Source: Actinomycetota bacterium
GTDB lineage: Bacteria; Actinomycetota; Actinomycetes; Nanopelagicales; Nanopelagicaceae
Assembly (NCBI GenBank): GCA_947457445.1
Contig: CANGVO010000027.1
Location: forward strand, 1 to 10,093
Length of the DNA: 10,093 bases
Direction: 5' to 3'
Numbering within the stretch: position 1 is the stretch's first letter; each line of letters opens with the position of its first letter. A program made the position numbers and the translations under genes. Shown here piece by piece: positions 1 to 5,412 of this stretch. The notes under the pieces are model-generated. The model saw nothing but the letters and a program-made list of their open reading frames with translations, did no database searches and was not told where the DNA came from.

Positions 1-19
1 CAGCCCCGTTGGTTGTCAT
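1..19 (-). CDS. 5' end of a divergent gene (possibly a membrane permease), partial
   Basis: On the minus strand an ATG lies at 19-17, followed by the open codons M-T-T-N-G-A, and the frame runs off the window edge. A TAGGCT box (32-27) sits exactly 7 nt upstream of this ATG, the layout expected for a leaderless actinobacterial transcript. From memory, M. tuberculosis has a large APC-like membrane protein gene (Rv2690c) divergent from its TrkA pair ceoB/ceoC, so a permease is the best guess. Only six codons are visible, so product identity rests on synteny alone. Confidence 0.4.
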
Positions 20-26
20 AAAGGTA

Positions 27-32
27 AGCCTA
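27..32 (-). promoter_or_regulatory. -10 box of the leftward gene, leaderless layout
   Basis: TAGGCT matches the actinobacterial TANNNT -10 consensus and is separated from the minus-strand ATG at 19 by exactly 7 nt. Transcription would then begin at or next to the start codon. No -35 element is recognisable, which is common in this phylum. Confidence 0.45.
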
Positions 33-38
33 AGGGTG

Positions 39-44
39 TAAGTT
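39..44 (+). promoter_or_regulatory. -10 box of the trkA pair, leaderless layout
   Basis: TAAGTT fits TANNNT and lies exactly 7 nt before the GTG start at 52. There is no convincing Shine-Dalgarno sequence directly before the GTG, so a leaderless mRNA is the simplest reading. This promoter and the opposite one share a 32-bp gap, so one bound regulator could affect both. Confidence 0.5.
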
Positions 45-51
45 AAACCTT

Positions 52-717
52 GTGCACGTTGTGATTATGGGATGCGGACGAGTTGGTTCTTCTTTAGCAA
101 CCGAGCTTGAAGCCGCCGGACATTCTGTTGCGATTATCGATCAATCTCGTGAAGCATTTCGTCGCCTCGGCCCTGACTTTAAAGGTCGCACAGTTTCGGG
201 CGTTGGCTTTGATCGAGATACTTTGCTTGAGGCTGGAATTGAAACAGCCGATGCATTTGCCGCAGTAAGCAACGGTGATAATTCAAATATTTTGGCAGCT
301 CGTGTGGCCCGTGAAACCTACGGAGTTGCAAACGTTGTTGCACGAATTTACGATCCAGGGCGCGCGGAAATTTACCAGCGCTTAGGTATCCCAACTGTTG
401 CGACAGTAATTTGGGCAACTGATCAAATTTTGCGCCGCCTGGTTCCTGAAGGATCACGTTCCGAATGGCGCGATGCCAGCGGAGCAATTCAACTTTGCGA
501 GATGCATCCACATAAAGATTGGTTTGGTTCTCCAATCGCAGAGCTGGAAGCCGCTACAGGCTCACGTGTTGCTTTCATTACGCGTTTGGGCGAAGGTTTG
601 ATCCCAGATACTCACACAGTATTGCAAGAAGGCGATCTGATACATGTCACGGTACGCGATGAAGATATTGCGAAAGTTGAACTTATCCTGGCACGCTCGC
701 CAAAGGATCACTCATGA
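52..717 (+). CDS. trkA: TrkA-type K+ transport regulator, NAD-binding (first of pair)
   Basis: This 221-residue protein has the TrkA two-domain layout. An N-terminal Rossmann (TrkA-N/RCK) fold shows the GxGxxG motif G7-C-G-R-V-G12 after a first beta strand, and D30 closes the second strand, a position that usually binds the NAD ribose. A C-terminal TrkA-C-like domain covers about residues 140-220. Such proteins are cytosolic regulatory subunits that gate a potassium channel or transporter in response to nucleotide binding. The gene overlaps the next trkA by 4 nt (ATGA), so the two are probably made together. It corresponds by position to M. tuberculosis ceoB (from memory). The GTG start is chosen because it is the first codon of the strand leading to the motif and has a -10 box at leaderless spacing. 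No TrkH/TrkG channel is visible in the window. Confidence 0.9.
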   Translation: MHVVIMGCGRVGSSLATELEAAGHSVAIIDQSREAFRRLGPDFKGRTVSGVGFDRDTLLEAGIETADAFAAVSNGDNSNILAARVARETYGVANVVARIYDPGRAEIYQRLGIPTVATVIWATDQILRRLVPEGSRSEWRDASGAIQLCEMHPHKDWFGSPIAELEAATGSRVAFITRLGEGLIPDTHTVLQEGDLIHVTVRDEDIAKVELILARSPKDHS

Positions 718-1373
718 GAATTGCTATCGCTGGTGCAGGAAATGTTGGTCGCGCGATTGCACGCGAACTTCTAGATAACGGTCATCAAGTACTGCTAATC
801 GACCGTGATCCAAAAGCGCTTAAGATGGAATCAGTACCAGATGCTGAATGGTTAATGGCTGATGCTTGCGAGATTACATCTTTAGATAAGGCTGTTCTCA
901 ATAATTGTCAGGTTCTTGTTGCAGCAACCGGTGATGACAAAGTTAACCTAGTCGCATCACTGCTCGCGAAGACTGAATATGGTGTCCCTCGTGTTGTTGC
1001 TCGAATTAATCATCCGAAGAATGAATGGTTATTTGATTCCTCTTGGGGCGTAGACGTTGCGGTATCAACTCCAAGAATTATTTCAGCTCTCGTCGAAGAG
1101 GCTGTAAGCGTTGGAGATGTCGTTCGCTTATTCTCGTTCCGAAAAGGACAAGCCAACTTGGTTGAGTTAACACTGCCAGACACATCAAGTTGTATCGGAA
1201 AGACTGTCGAAGAAATTGCACTTCCTGATGATGCATCACTTGCTGCCATCGTTCGTGATGGTCGGGTTATCACTCCAACACCAACTGATGTATTTAGCGC
1301 TGGTGATGAATTGCTTTTTGTCGCTTCAGCTACAGCCGAAGGGCTGATCAAATCCTGCTTTATTGCAGGTTAA
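714..1373 (+). CDS. trkA: TrkA-type K+ transport regulator (second of pair)
   Basis: This 219-residue paralogue of the preceding protein has the same plan: GxGxxG as G7-A-G-N-V-G12, acidic D30 at the end of strand 2, a TrkA-N domain to about residue 130, and a TrkA-C-like domain over about 140-215. It probably assembles with the first TrkA into a heteromeric ring controlling a potassium or solute transporter. It matches ceoC of M. tuberculosis in position (from memory). The start ATG overlaps the upstream TGA, and AAAGGA at 702-707 is a good ribosome binding site at about 6 nt. Its TAA stop (1371-1373) shares bases with the TAA of the opposing DUF3159 gene, and a short hairpin lies in its last codons. 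Confidence 0.9.
   Translation: MRIAIAGAGNVGRAIARELLDNGHQVLLIDRDPKALKMESVPDAEWLMADACEITSLDKAVLNNCQVLVAATGDDKVNLVASLLAKTEYGVPRVVARINHPKNEWLFDSSWGVDVAVSTPRIISALVEEAVSVGDVVRLFSFRKGQANLVELTLPDTSSCIGKTVEEIALPDDASLAAIVRDGRVITPTPTDVFSAGDELLFVASATAEGLIKSCFIAG
1354..1369. terminator. Possible bidirectional hairpin at the trkA/DUF3159 convergence
   Basis: CCTGC (1354-1358) and GCAGG (1365-1369) form a perfect 5-bp stem around a TTTATT loop, directly before the shared TTAA stop. The plus-strand transcript continues with TTAATT, and the minus-strand transcript leaves the stem with ATTT. The stem is short and there is no true U-tract, so this is only a candidate, favoured by its place between two convergent genes with no intergenic DNA. 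Confidence 0.3.
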
Positions 1374-2008
1374 TTCACTGTTGGTTTAGTTACTGGAACG
1401 CTCTTTAAAATCATCCAAGAACCGTAAGCGGTCGCCAAAAACAACGGATAACCCATCGCGAGATTTACTGTTCCTAGTAAATTTACATTTCCGCTTCGAT
1501 AAATTGGATACTGCACGGCGATACGAGCAAAGAACATCAAAACCCAGAGCCAACTCGCTCGTTTATAGGCTCGAGCTCTTGCAGGATCTTTACGCCAAGC
1601 CAAATTTTCTCCCAGAATTGGGCCAAGTAGAAGTCCTAGGACTGGCCAACCAGCCAAATTTGCAATCAGATAAACGCTTCCGTAACCAAGATTCGTTAAT
1701 AACTTCGGTATATATAAATCACTCGCATTGCCAGTGCGATTAGCAAACCAAGCACAAATAAGTGAGCCGACTAAACCAGAAATAGCATGCTGGATAGTGT
1801 CGCGCTTGGCCAATCTAATAATTGTTAACGAAGCAGAAACAATCAGCGAAGCGATCAAGGCTTGCCGCAAATCATCAGCAACGTTAAAAACAACTAAGAA
1901 AATTACTGAAGGGATGCCCGAATCAATTAAACCCTTCTTGCCACCAAATGCCGCTAAAACTTTATCTTTATCGGCGTTGCTATCTGCGCCTGGAATTTGG
2001 CTCATCAT
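1370..2008 (-). CDS. DUF3159 family membrane protein
   Basis: This 212-residue integral membrane protein of unknown function matches the actinobacterial DUF3159 family by its N-terminal pattern (GG-x2-G-x2-DSGIPSVIF at residues 22-37), a central YIPKLLTNLGYG stretch (99-110) and its place next to trkA and dut. About six hydrophobic segments are visible: 31-46, 50-66, 74-90, 107-132, 151-170 and 178-202. A basic loop (138-150) lies between the fourth and fifth. It is the last gene of the thioesterase-dut operon. ATG at 2008 overlaps the dut TGA by 4 nt, and a second ATG follows at once (2005), so either may be used. It corresponds by position to M. tuberculosis Rv2693c (from memory). Proximity to the TrkA pair could suggest a transport role, but this is conjecture. 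Confidence 0.85.
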   Translation of the reverse strand: MMSQIPGADSNADKDKVLAAFGGKKGLIDSGIPSVIFLVVFNVADDLRQALIASLIVSASLTIIRLAKRDTIQHAISGLVGSLICAWFANRTGNASDLYIPKLLTNLGYGSVYLIANLAGWPVLGLLLGPILGENLAWRKDPARARAYKRASWLWVLMFFARIAVQYPIYRSGNVNLLGTVNLAMGYPLFLATAYGSWMILKSVPVTKPTVN

Positions 2009-2442
2009 CTTCCGGTAGAACCAAATCCGCCACTACCTCGACCAGAGCCGGGCAAGCTTTCTACTTCAATGAAATTCGCGCGTTCTACCTGTTGAATAAC
2101 TAATTGCGCGATTCGGTCCCCACGCTTAAACGAAACACTTTCTTTGGGATCATGATTTATTAAAATCACTTGCAACTCTCCACGATATCCAGCATCAACT
2201 GTGCCAGGAGAATTAACCATCGTTACCCCATGCTTTATTGCTAACCCCGAGCGCGGATGAACCAGTGCAACATAGCCGTCCGGAAGGGCAATAGATATGC
2301 CAGTTGGTACAAGTGATCGTTCACCAGGCTTCAGAGTTACATCTACACGCGCAACCAAATCTGCTCCGGCATCGCCACCTTTTGCGTAATTCGGAAGTGG
2401 TAAATCTGGATCAAGTCGTGTGACTAAAACGTTGACTGACAT
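2005..2442 (-). CDS. dut: dUTP diphosphatase (trimeric dUTPase)
   Basis: The enzyme hydrolyses dUTP to dUMP and PPi, keeping uracil out of DNA and feeding thymidylate synthesis. All five motifs of the trimeric family are present in order in 145 residues: A25-G-A-D-L29 (I), P63-R-S-G-L-A68 (II), N77-S-P-G-T-V-D-A-G-Y-R-G-E89 (III), R110-I-A-Q-L-V115 (IV) and G134-R-G-S-G-G-F-G-S-T-G144 (V), the glycine-rich C-terminal arm that closes over the nucleotide. D83 is the expected catalytic-water aspartate and Y86 the residue that discriminates against ribose. The length is normal and no key residue is missing. The ATG overlaps the upstream thioesterase TAA by one base (TAATG), implying translational coupling, and its TGA overlaps the DUF3159 start. 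Confidence 0.97.
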   Translation of the reverse strand: MSVNVLVTRLDPDLPLPNYAKGGDAGADLVARVDVTLKPGERSLVPTGISIALPDGYVALVHPRSGLAIKHGVTMVNSPGTVDAGYRGELQVILINHDPKESVSFKRGDRIAQLVIQQVERANFIEVESLPGSGRGSGGFGSTGR

Positions 2443-3026
2443 TATGGATTGATCTCGAATTCTGGATCAACGAATGCCAGAATTTCTGGAGTCTTCGCGA
2501 TGTGTTCCAAGTATTCCTTAGGGGCATTTTCCAGGAAGTGCGACATTGGAACAATAACGAAAAGTGCTGCTGCCTTTACAGCGATATCACCATCGGGGCC
2601 GCCCAGTCTTCCTTCCGCTGCCGTGTAAACCTTGCGGTTTACCTGTCCGGTAATTCGTGCCGTTATGTAGAGCGTTGTTCCCATCGGAACAGGTTTTAAG
2701 AAATCTGTTTCCAAGCGTGCAGTGACAGCTGGAGAACGAATTAACCACATCAACTTGCCTAGCGCTTCATCAAAGGCAAGAGATAACAATCCACCGTGTG
2801 CTAAACCTGGAGCGCCTTGATGGTTTTCTGTAACTGTAAATTCAGCAGTTAAATCCGCAGCCGCGCCCGCATGTGCAACTAAATGCAAACCGGTTGGATG
2901 GAGTTCTCCACACCCAAAGCAATGTCCAAAGTGAGATGGGATCTTGGTGCCAATTTCGGGAGCTTTGGGATGGCGATCTGGAATCATTGCGCCATCGGGA
3001 GGCGTTGTACTTGCTACTCGACTCAT
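2442..3026 (-). CDS. PaaI-family hotdog-fold thioesterase
   Basis: The predicted product is a cytosolic acyl-CoA thioesterase of the 4HBT/PaaI group; its substrate cannot be read from sequence. From the ATG at 3026 it has 194 residues. An N-terminal segment carries the CFGCG motif (C36, C39) and a downstream HPTGL, as in many PaaI-like proteins. The hotdog core follows, with H77-G-G79 and D86-E87 on the central helix as the probable catalytic acid region, then beta strands to about residue 160 and a roughly 35-residue C-terminal tail. An upstream in-frame GTG (3032) would add two residues. I prefer ATG because TAAAGT lies 6 nt before it and would overlap the transcript start otherwise. It heads the operon with dut and DUF3159. 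Confidence 0.88.
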   Translation of the reverse strand: MSRVASTTPPDGAMIPDRHPKAPEIGTKIPSHFGHCFGCGELHPTGLHLVAHAGAAADLTAEFTVTENHQGAPGLAHGGLLSLAFDEALGKLMWLIRSPAVTARLETDFLKPVPMGTTLYITARITGQVNRKVYTAAEGRLGGPDGDIAVKAAALFVIVPMSHFLENAPKEYLEHIAKTPEILAFVDPEFEINP

Positions 3027-3032
3027 GTCCAC

Positions 3033-3038
3033 ACTTTA
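3033..3038 (-). promoter_or_regulatory. -10 box of the thioesterase-dut-DUF3159 operon
   Basis: On the minus strand TAAAGT ends 6 nt before the ATG at 3026, which fits the TANNNT box of a leaderless transcript. No ribosome binding site precedes the ATG. It faces the DUF3093 promoter only 7 bp away, so the two promoters must overlap. Confidence 0.4.
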
Positions 3039-3045
3039 CTTCATC

Positions 3046-3051
3046 TAGACT
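3046..3051 (+). promoter_or_regulatory. -10 box of the DUF3093 gene
   Basis: TAGACT matches TANNNT and lies 6 nt before the GTG at 3058, again a leaderless layout. The intervening GCGAAG contains a weak purine run, but it is too close to the GTG to be a normal ribosome binding site. Confidence 0.42.
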
Positions 3052-3057
3052 GCGAAG

Positions 3058-3492
3058 GTGATATTCACCGAAGCGCTCCGCCCACCTTTATGGGTACTAG
3101 CCTTTATTTACTTTATGTTTCTCTCACTGGTTATAGCTATTTGGGCCGCTCTGGATGAAACCGCAACAATTGCTGCTTTAATTCTTGCAACGCTGGCTAT
3201 GCCGTTTATTGCGAAATCCCTAACCTCTAGAATTTCAATTTCCGATAGCGAACTTCGAATTGATAAGGCTCACATTGAACGCAAGTATTTAGGAAAAGTT
3301 ACCGTTCTAGATTCCGAAGCGATGCGACTGTTGCGCACTCGCGATGCGGATCCTGCCGCGTATCTTGCAATTAAATTCTGGGCCGTTAAGGGAGTAAAGG
3401 TTGAAATAACCGATCCGCGAGATCCGACTCCGTACTGGCTTATAACGAGCAAACGCGGCGAAGATCTCGCCGCGTCGCTAATTAATAACTAA
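3058..3492 (+). CDS. DUF3093 family membrane protein
   Basis: This 144-residue protein of unknown function belongs to the actinobacterial DUF3093 family. Two hydrophobic helices (about 10-31 and 36-53) anchor a C-terminal soluble domain. The family signature lies in the second half: R95-D-A-D-P-A-A-Y-L103, then G112-V-K-V-E-I-T-D-P and R121-D-P-T-P-Y-W-L128. GTG at 3058 is chosen because the predicted -10 box ends 6 nt before it and the protein then begins just ahead of the first helix. It is a single gene set between two leftward units and ends only 6 nt from the converging DUF4193 stop. Its last codons form a strong hairpin. In M. tuberculosis the equivalent gene (Rv2698, from memory) also sits between dut and the DUF4193 gene, so the neighbourhood is conserved. 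No enzymatic motif is apparent. Confidence 0.85.
   Translation: MIFTEALRPPLWVLAFIYFMFLSLVIAIWAALDETATIAALILATLAMPFIAKSLTSRISISDSELRIDKAHIERKYLGKVTVLDSEAMRLLRTRDADPAAYLAIKFWAVKGVKVEITDPRDPTPYWLITSKRGEDLAASLINN
3453..3475. terminator. Strong hairpin in the DUF3093 3' end, probable bidirectional terminator
   Basis: ACGCGGCGA (3453-3461) and TCGCCGCGT (3467-3475) form a perfect 9-bp, mostly G/C stem with a 5-nt loop. It lies within the last ten codons of the DUF3093 gene and 24 nt beyond the DUF4193 stop. The plus transcript continues into an A/T-rich stretch (TAATTAATAAC), and the minus transcript continues with TTTGCTCGTT. Only 6 nt separate the two convergent stop codons, so a terminator for either gene has to lie inside coding DNA. 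The U-tracts are poor, which is not unusual in Actinobacteria. Confidence 0.6.
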
Positions 3493-3498
3493 TTTATC

Positions 3499-3795
3499 TT
3501 AATTGCACTCTTTACAGACCGCCTTGGGCCCTTCGCCCTTAGCCAACTGAGTTATGTGATGCACCAAGAAGCATCGTGAACAAGTAAATTCATCGGTCTG
3601 CTTTGGAACAACACGGACAGCAAGCTCTTCGCCAGATAAATCTGCGCCAGGAAGTTCGAGATTCTCTGCCGCCTCTGCTTCATCGACATCAATCTGTCCG
3701 GATTGAGCATCGACGCGCTTTGCTTTTAGTTCTTCTAACGACTCCTCGTGGAGTTCTTCATCCGTTTTTCGGGGGGTGTCGTAATCTGTTGCCAC
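3499..3795 (-). CDS. DUF4193 family zinc-ribbon protein
   Basis: This small acidic cytosolic protein (98 residues) belongs to the actinobacterial DUF4193 family, whose function is not known to me. It opens with the family pattern M-ATDYDTPRK, continues through an acidic helical part (E14-E48) and the ELPGADLSGEEL block (47-58), and ends in a four-cysteine zinc-ribbon-like unit: C72-x2-C75 and C94-x2-C97, with H79-H80 between. The GTG at 3795 is the start: GAGGTGA (3807-3801) is a near-perfect Shine-Dalgarno 5 nt upstream, and the family begins at this residue. A longer reading from GTG at 3804 would put the start inside that site. The four-cysteine unit suggests nucleic-acid or protein binding, but this is inference. 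Confidence 0.9.
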   Translation of the reverse strand: MATDYDTPRKTDEELHEESLEELKAKRVDAQSGQIDVDEAEAAENLELPGADLSGEELAVRVVPKQTDEFTCSRCFLVHHITQLAKGEGPKAVCKECN

Positions 3796-3800
3796 TGCTC

Positions 3801-3807
3801 TCACCTC
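3801..3807 (-). promoter_or_regulatory. Ribosome binding site deciding the DUF4193 start
   Basis: GAGGTGA is complementary over seven bases to the 3' end of 16S rRNA and is spaced 5 nt from the GTG at 3795. It excludes the upstream GTG at 3804, which overlaps it. Confidence 0.75.
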
Positions 3808-3890
3808 ACTTCCACTGCTAATAAACCAATCTCTGCTGAGAAAGGTCGAACGGGCGCATACTCGCGCATTTGTCCTGTATTAGTTGCTAC

Positions 3891-3916
3891 AACCCTCGGC
3901 GTGTCGCAGATATTCC
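3891..3916 (-). promoter_or_regulatory. Candidate SigR/SigH-type promoter upstream of DUF4193
   Basis: In the 153-bp intergenic region 3796-3948, the minus strand carries GGAAT (3916-3912), 18 nt, then GTT (3893-3891). This matches the published -35/-10 pattern of thiol-oxidative-stress sigma factors (Streptomyces SigR, mycobacterial SigH: GGAAT/C, 16-19 nt, GTT). Transcription would start near 3883, leaving a leader of nearly 90 nt before DUF4193. A match this short could arise by chance about once in a window of this size, so only its location supports it. The rest of the intergenic region holds no clear gene. Confidence 0.25.
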
Positions 3917-3948
3917 CGCTTTTCTCAGCCTGAGTCAGCTTTCTTGAT

Positions 3949-5412
3949 TCATTTGAGTGCTGCCTCAATCGCCTTAGCAAGCCCTCCATCAACGTAGGCA
4001 TGAATCAGCGTTCCCGCTTCTACATATTCCTCGCTAACAATTTCACCGGTTTCGTGAATCGCGCTAACTAGATCACCTCGGTCATACGGAATTGTGGCGT
4101 TTACTTCAATATTTGGGTGCGGTAAAGATTTTTCGATTGCCCGAACCAGGCCTTCAATTCCAAAACCGGTTCGTGCAGAAAATGCGTAACTGTTCTTCTC
4201 TTTGCGCAAAATTTCCATCACGACTTCAGGGTCTGCCGCATCAACTTTATTGATTGCAATTATTTCGGGAATATCTCCCCCACCAATATCAGTGATTACT
4301 TCTCGCACCGCACGAATCTGTTCAAAGGGATCCGAGTGCGAACCATCGACTACGTGCACGATTAAATCTGCACCTGATACTTCTTCCAAAGTGGATTTAA
4401 AGGCATCAATCAATTGGTGAGGTAGATGCCGCACAAAGCCGACGGTGTCAGACAAGGTATATGTGCGACCATCGGCAGTTTGTGATTTACGCACGGTTGG
4501 ATCCAGTGTTGCGAAGAGCGCATTCTCAACTAGGACTCCAGCATCGGTCAATGTATTTAACAGAGAAGATTTACCAGCGTTGGTATAACCAGCTATGGCA
4601 ACAGATGGGATGTTAAATCGCTTGCGCTCTTGTCGTTTGGTATCTCGCGACACCTTCATTTCAGCAATTTCGCGTCGCAACTTTGCCATCTTGTCGCGGA
4701 TTCGGCGGCGATCTGTTTCGATTTTAGTTTCACCAGGACCACGACCACCAATGCCCGCACCGCCGGCGGCACGTCCACCAACCTGACGTGAAAGTGAATC
4801 ACCCCATCCGCGCAGTCTTGGTAACAAATATGCAATCTGCGCTAATTCAACCTGCGCTTTTCCTTCTTTACTTTTGGCGTGTTGAGCAAAAATATCCAAA
4901 ATTAGTGCGGTTCGGTCCACAACTTTAACTTTCAATTTATCTTCGAGCTGTCGTAATTGAGAGGGAGATAATTCACCATCACAGATAACCGTGTCGGCGC
5001 CAGTTGCCGCGACTATTTGACGAAGCTCTACAACTTTTCCAGAACCAATATAAGTCGCAGGATCTGGTTTGTCGCGACGTTGAATAAGTCCATCTAGTAC
5101 TTCTGAACCTGCTGTCTCCGCCAGTGCTTTGAGTTCGGCTAAGGAATTTTCAGCCATTTCGGCGCTGCCTTCTGTCCAAACTCCGACAAGCACAACACGT
5201 TCGAGTTGTAATTGGCGGTATTCAGCTTCTGAAATATCTTGAAGTTCAGTAGAGAAACCTTTAACGCGACGTAGCGCATGTCGATCAGCTAAATCAGGTT
5301 GTGACGAAACTTCATAGTCGCTTTCGTCCGCATCAAAATCTGCCGCAACTCGGGCGCTTTCACGCAACAACTCTTCAAAGAGATCGTTATTTCTTGGTTC
5401 GTCTATGCTCAT
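3949..5412 (-). CDS. hflX: GTPase HflX, ribosome-associated
   Basis: HflX is a translational GTPase-class factor that binds the 50S subunit and splits stalled or stress-inactivated ribosomes. This 487-residue protein has an acidic N-terminal extension (1-65), the HflX N-terminal domain (about 70-200, with YIGSGK at 121-126), a glycine-rich linker (212-228) leading into a basic coiled-coil (232-264), and the G domain. G1 is GYTNAGKS (275-282), G2 TLDPT (302-306), G3 DTVGF (322-326), G4 NKVD (388-391) and G5 SAR (412-414). A C-terminal domain follows to 487. All GTP-binding motifs are intact. It is the last gene of the miaB-miaA-dapF operon. ATG at 5412 overlaps the dapF TGA by 4 nt, and AGGA lies 3-4 nt upstream. 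The link with miaA resembles the miaA-hfq-hflX cluster of enterobacteria. Confidence 0.97.
   Translation of the reverse strand: MSIDEPRNNDLFEELLRESARVAADFDADESDYEVSSQPDLADRHALRRVKGFSTELQDISEAEYRQLQLERVVLVGVWTEGSAEMAENSLAELKALAETAGSEVLDGLIQRRDKPDPATYIGSGKVVELRQIVAATGADTVICDGELSPSQLRQLEDKLKVKVVDRTALILDIFAQHAKSKEGKAQVELAQIAYLLPRLRGWGDSLSRQVGGRAAGGAGIGGRGPGETKIETDRRRIRDKMAKLRREIAEMKVSRDTKRQERKRFNIPSVAIAGYTNAGKSSLLNTLTDAGVLVENALFATLDPTVRKSQTADGRTYTLSDTVGFVRHLPHQLIDAFKSTLEEVSGADLIVHVVDGSHSDPFEQIRAVREVITDIGGGDIPEIIAINKVDAADPEVVMEILRKEKNSYAFSARTGFGIEGLVRAIEKSLPHPNIEVNATIPYDRGDLVSAIHETGEIVSEEYVEAGTLIHAYVDGGLAKAIEAALK

Noticed and set aside
179..1351. Long antisense open frames opposite the two trkA genes (179-535 and 1010-1351)
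   Set aside because: They lie wholly inside well-supported coding regions, have no recognisable domain, and are explained by codon bias of the sense strand.
3796..3804. GTG at 3804 as the DUF4193 start
   Set aside because: It overlaps the strong GAGGTGA site, and the family begins at the following GTG (MATDYD).
3844..3852. Possible actinobacterial LexA box (TCGAAC half-site)
   Set aside because: Only one half-site is present; the matching GTTCGA is missing at the required spacing.
3953..3968. TTGAG/CTCAA 5-bp hairpin in the hflX 3' end as terminator
   Set aside because: The stem is short, A/T-rich and not followed by a U-tract; stems of this size are frequent by chance.
3801..4001. 66-codon minus-strand frame covering the hflX 3' end and the gap before DUF4193
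   Set aside because: It starts inside the hflX coding region in another frame and shows no domain; only its last 22 codons lie in a plausible independent context and are discussed separately.
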